This document shows positions 6,429 through 7,269 of a DNA stretch of 7,269 nt, in pieces. Below the pieces are notes generated by a model. That model did no database searches and had not been told where the DNA came from. It saw only the letters and a list, made by a program, of their open reading frames with translations. The stretch's first letter is position 1. Each line of letters starts with the position of its first letter. Origin of the DNA: Alphaproteobacteria bacterium (lineage in GTDB: Bacteria > Pseudomonadota > Alphaproteobacteria > UBA828); contig JABJCZ010000103.1 in NCBI GenBank assembly GCA_018668475.1, positions 1-7,269 on the forward strand, given 5' to 3'. Position numbers and translations under genes: made by a program.

Positions 6429-7016
6429 TTATCGGGGTCTCCGGCCCCCAGTCCCACAGGTATGGTCTGCACAATATTGCATAATAAAACCAGCGATGGC
6501 GCCCATGTCGTTCAGGTCCAGTACCGGGGTCGGCGATTCCTTGGGGAGCTGTGTGATGCGCTTTGCGGTGGTCGCGATGGCAACGATGTAGGGGTCAGCC
6601 GGCGCAAGCAAGGGCACGCCTGTTTCCGGCCGCCAGATTTCGATTTTCGGGATTGGCTGATGTTTGAAGCCTTCAATCAGCACAAGGTCACTGCCGGCGC
6701 ATTGGCTGAGCAGCCCGGTCAATGGCGGGTTGGGCTCCTCTGCCGCGTTGCGCATCAGGGCCCAGTTTGTAGCACCCGCGATGAGGACCTCGCTGGCGCC
6801 GGCATCGCGCAGCTTGTTGACGAGATGATCTGCGGGAAAAATATCAAACCCATGATGGCTTCGTTTGAGGGTCGCGACCGTTAGGCCCCGATCAATCAAC
6901 GCCGGTAAAAGGGTGGTCACCAGGGTCGTTTTACCGCTGCCGCTATAGCCGGCGATGCCGAGCGCTATCGGGATGTTTGTGGCAATGCTCAGGCCCACGG
7001 CATTACGGCCTGTCAC
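6429..7016 (-). CDS. mobB: Molybdopterin-guanine dinucleotide accessory protein MobB
   Basis: A P-loop GTP-binding protein that assists MobA in attaching a nucleotide to the molybdenum cofactor. The 195-residue form has Walker A GYSGSGKTT (23-31), VATLKRSHHGFDI (47-49 onward), AGASEVLIAG (62-71), NWALMRN (74-80 region), LVLIEGFKHQPIPKIEIWR (101-119) and DPYIVAIATT (131-140). The normally conserved DxxPGKDS segment after HH.xD is replaced by FPADHLV, with length unchanged. The start is a GTG at 7016 that overlaps pgsA by 14 bases. Another GTG at 6998, six codons in, with AGG ten bases before it, would avoid the overlap and is equally plausible. A MobB encoded beside moeA and moaDE fits cofactor assembly; mobA is not in the window. 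Confidence 0.9.
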   Translation of the reverse strand: MTGRNAVGLSIATNIPIALGIAGYSGSGKTTLVTTLLPALIDRGLTVATLKRSHHGFDIFPADHLVNKLRDAGASEVLIAGATNWALMRNAAEEPNPPLTGLLSQCAGSDLVLIEGFKHQPIPKIEIWRPETGVPLLAPADPYIVAIATTAKRITQLPKESPTPVLDLNDMGAIAGFIMQYCADHTCGTGGRRPR

Positions 7017-7269
7017 TGGGGCGGCCGGTCAACTGTTGCCAGGCACCGCTGATATAGCCGATGGCGGTCATCCATGTCAGTGCGACTGCAAGCCACAATA
7101 GAGCCTCGCCGGCGCGGGCGAGGTTGCCGCCGGTCTGATCAGCACAAGCCGGCGCAATCAGCACGACGGCAATAGCCACCATTTGGCAAGCAGTTTTCAA
7201 TTTTGCGAGTCCGGTAACCGGGATCACCAGCTTGCCGGCCAGGCTTTCGCGCAGGCCGGCGATCAGCAG
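7003..7269 (-). CDS. pgsA: CDP-diacylglycerol-glycerol-3-phosphate 3-phosphatidyltransferase, C-terminal part
   Basis: The inner-membrane enzyme joins CDP-diacylglycerol and glycerol-3-phosphate to make phosphatidylglycerol phosphate, the committed step to phosphatidylglycerol and cardiolipin. The frame is open to the window edge and shows the last 88 residues. IAGLRESLAGK...PVTGLAKLKTACQMVAI matches the conserved LREFL...VTxLAKxKT region of PgsA. Two membrane helices follow, at about residues 28-43 and 56-76 of the visible part, and then a short polar tail. The CDP-alcohol phosphotransferase motif lies in the missing upstream part. The GTG at 7227 is an internal valine, not the start. pgsA followed by molybdopterin synthase genes is familiar in alphaproteobacteria; here mobB and moeA stand between them. 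Confidence 0.88.
   Translation of the reverse strand: MLIAGLRESLAGKLVIPVTGLAKLKTACQMVAIAVVLIAPACADQTGGNLARAGEALLWLAVALTWMTAIGYISGAWQQLTGRPSDRP

Noticed and set aside
6428..6472. Longer moeA start at 6472
   Set aside because: It adds 15 residues unlike the family and overlaps mobB by 44 bases; MAQLNDDCF at 6427 is the recognisable beginning.
5870..6484. Open frame of 204 codons on the plus strand opposite moeA
   Set aside because: It is antisense to a clearly intact MoeA, shows no domain, and is typical of the long shadow frames of GC-rich coding DNA.
6240..6884. Open frame of 214 codons on the plus strand across moeA and mobB
   Set aside because: It spans the junction of two real genes on the other strand. 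Composition is low-complexity arginine/serine/alanine-rich without recognisable motifs.

Overview
The window reads as chromosomal DNA of an alphaproteobacterium, probably close to the Rhodospirillales. The evidence is fairly high GC, compact gene packing, the alphaproteobacterial style of the MoeA, MoaD and CsaA-like proteins, and a MarR + OmpR-type regulator pair resembling PetP/PetR of Rhodobacter. This placement is inferred from protein resemblance recalled from memory, not from a search. No phage, transposon, CRISPR, rRNA or tRNA signal is visible.

Layout. (1) Plus strand, 1-833: the 3' end of proC (last step of proline synthesis), then a small tRNA-binding-domain (CsaA-like) gene. (2) Minus strand, 853-3427, read right to left: a MarR-family repressor, an OmpR-family response regulator and an EnvZ-like sensor histidine kinase, spaced as one transcription unit. 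(3) An 88-base divergent control region, 3428-3515, with a good sigma70-like promoter for the rightward gene, a weaker leftward one lying almost on the marR start codon, and a perfect 6-base inverted repeat. (4) Plus strand, 3516-4394: a branched-chain amino acid aminotransferase gene (ilvE). (5) Minus strand, 4402-7269, read right to left: the 3' end of pgsA (phosphatidylglycerophosphate synthase), then mobB, moeA, moaD and moaE. This is a tightly overlapped molybdenum-cofactor set appended to a phospholipid gene.

How it works together. MoaD and MoaE form molybdopterin synthase, MoeA inserts molybdate into molybdopterin, and MobB is a GTP-binding accessory to dinucleotide cofactor formation. 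moaA, moaC, mobA and moeB are not in the window and must lie elsewhere. The moeA/moaD and moaD/moaE junctions are both ATGA stop/start overlaps, so the three are probably translationally coupled. The regulator block (MarR, response regulator, kinase) looks like a self-contained signalling cassette; its targets cannot be told from this window, though its MarR protein is well placed to act on itself and on ilvE.

The most notable oddity is MoaD. The diglycine that must be the C-terminus for sulfur transfer is followed by seven extra residues that run exactly into the moaE start codon. Otherwise the window is ordinary housekeeping and accessory DNA, and I did not find a convincing wholly new system.
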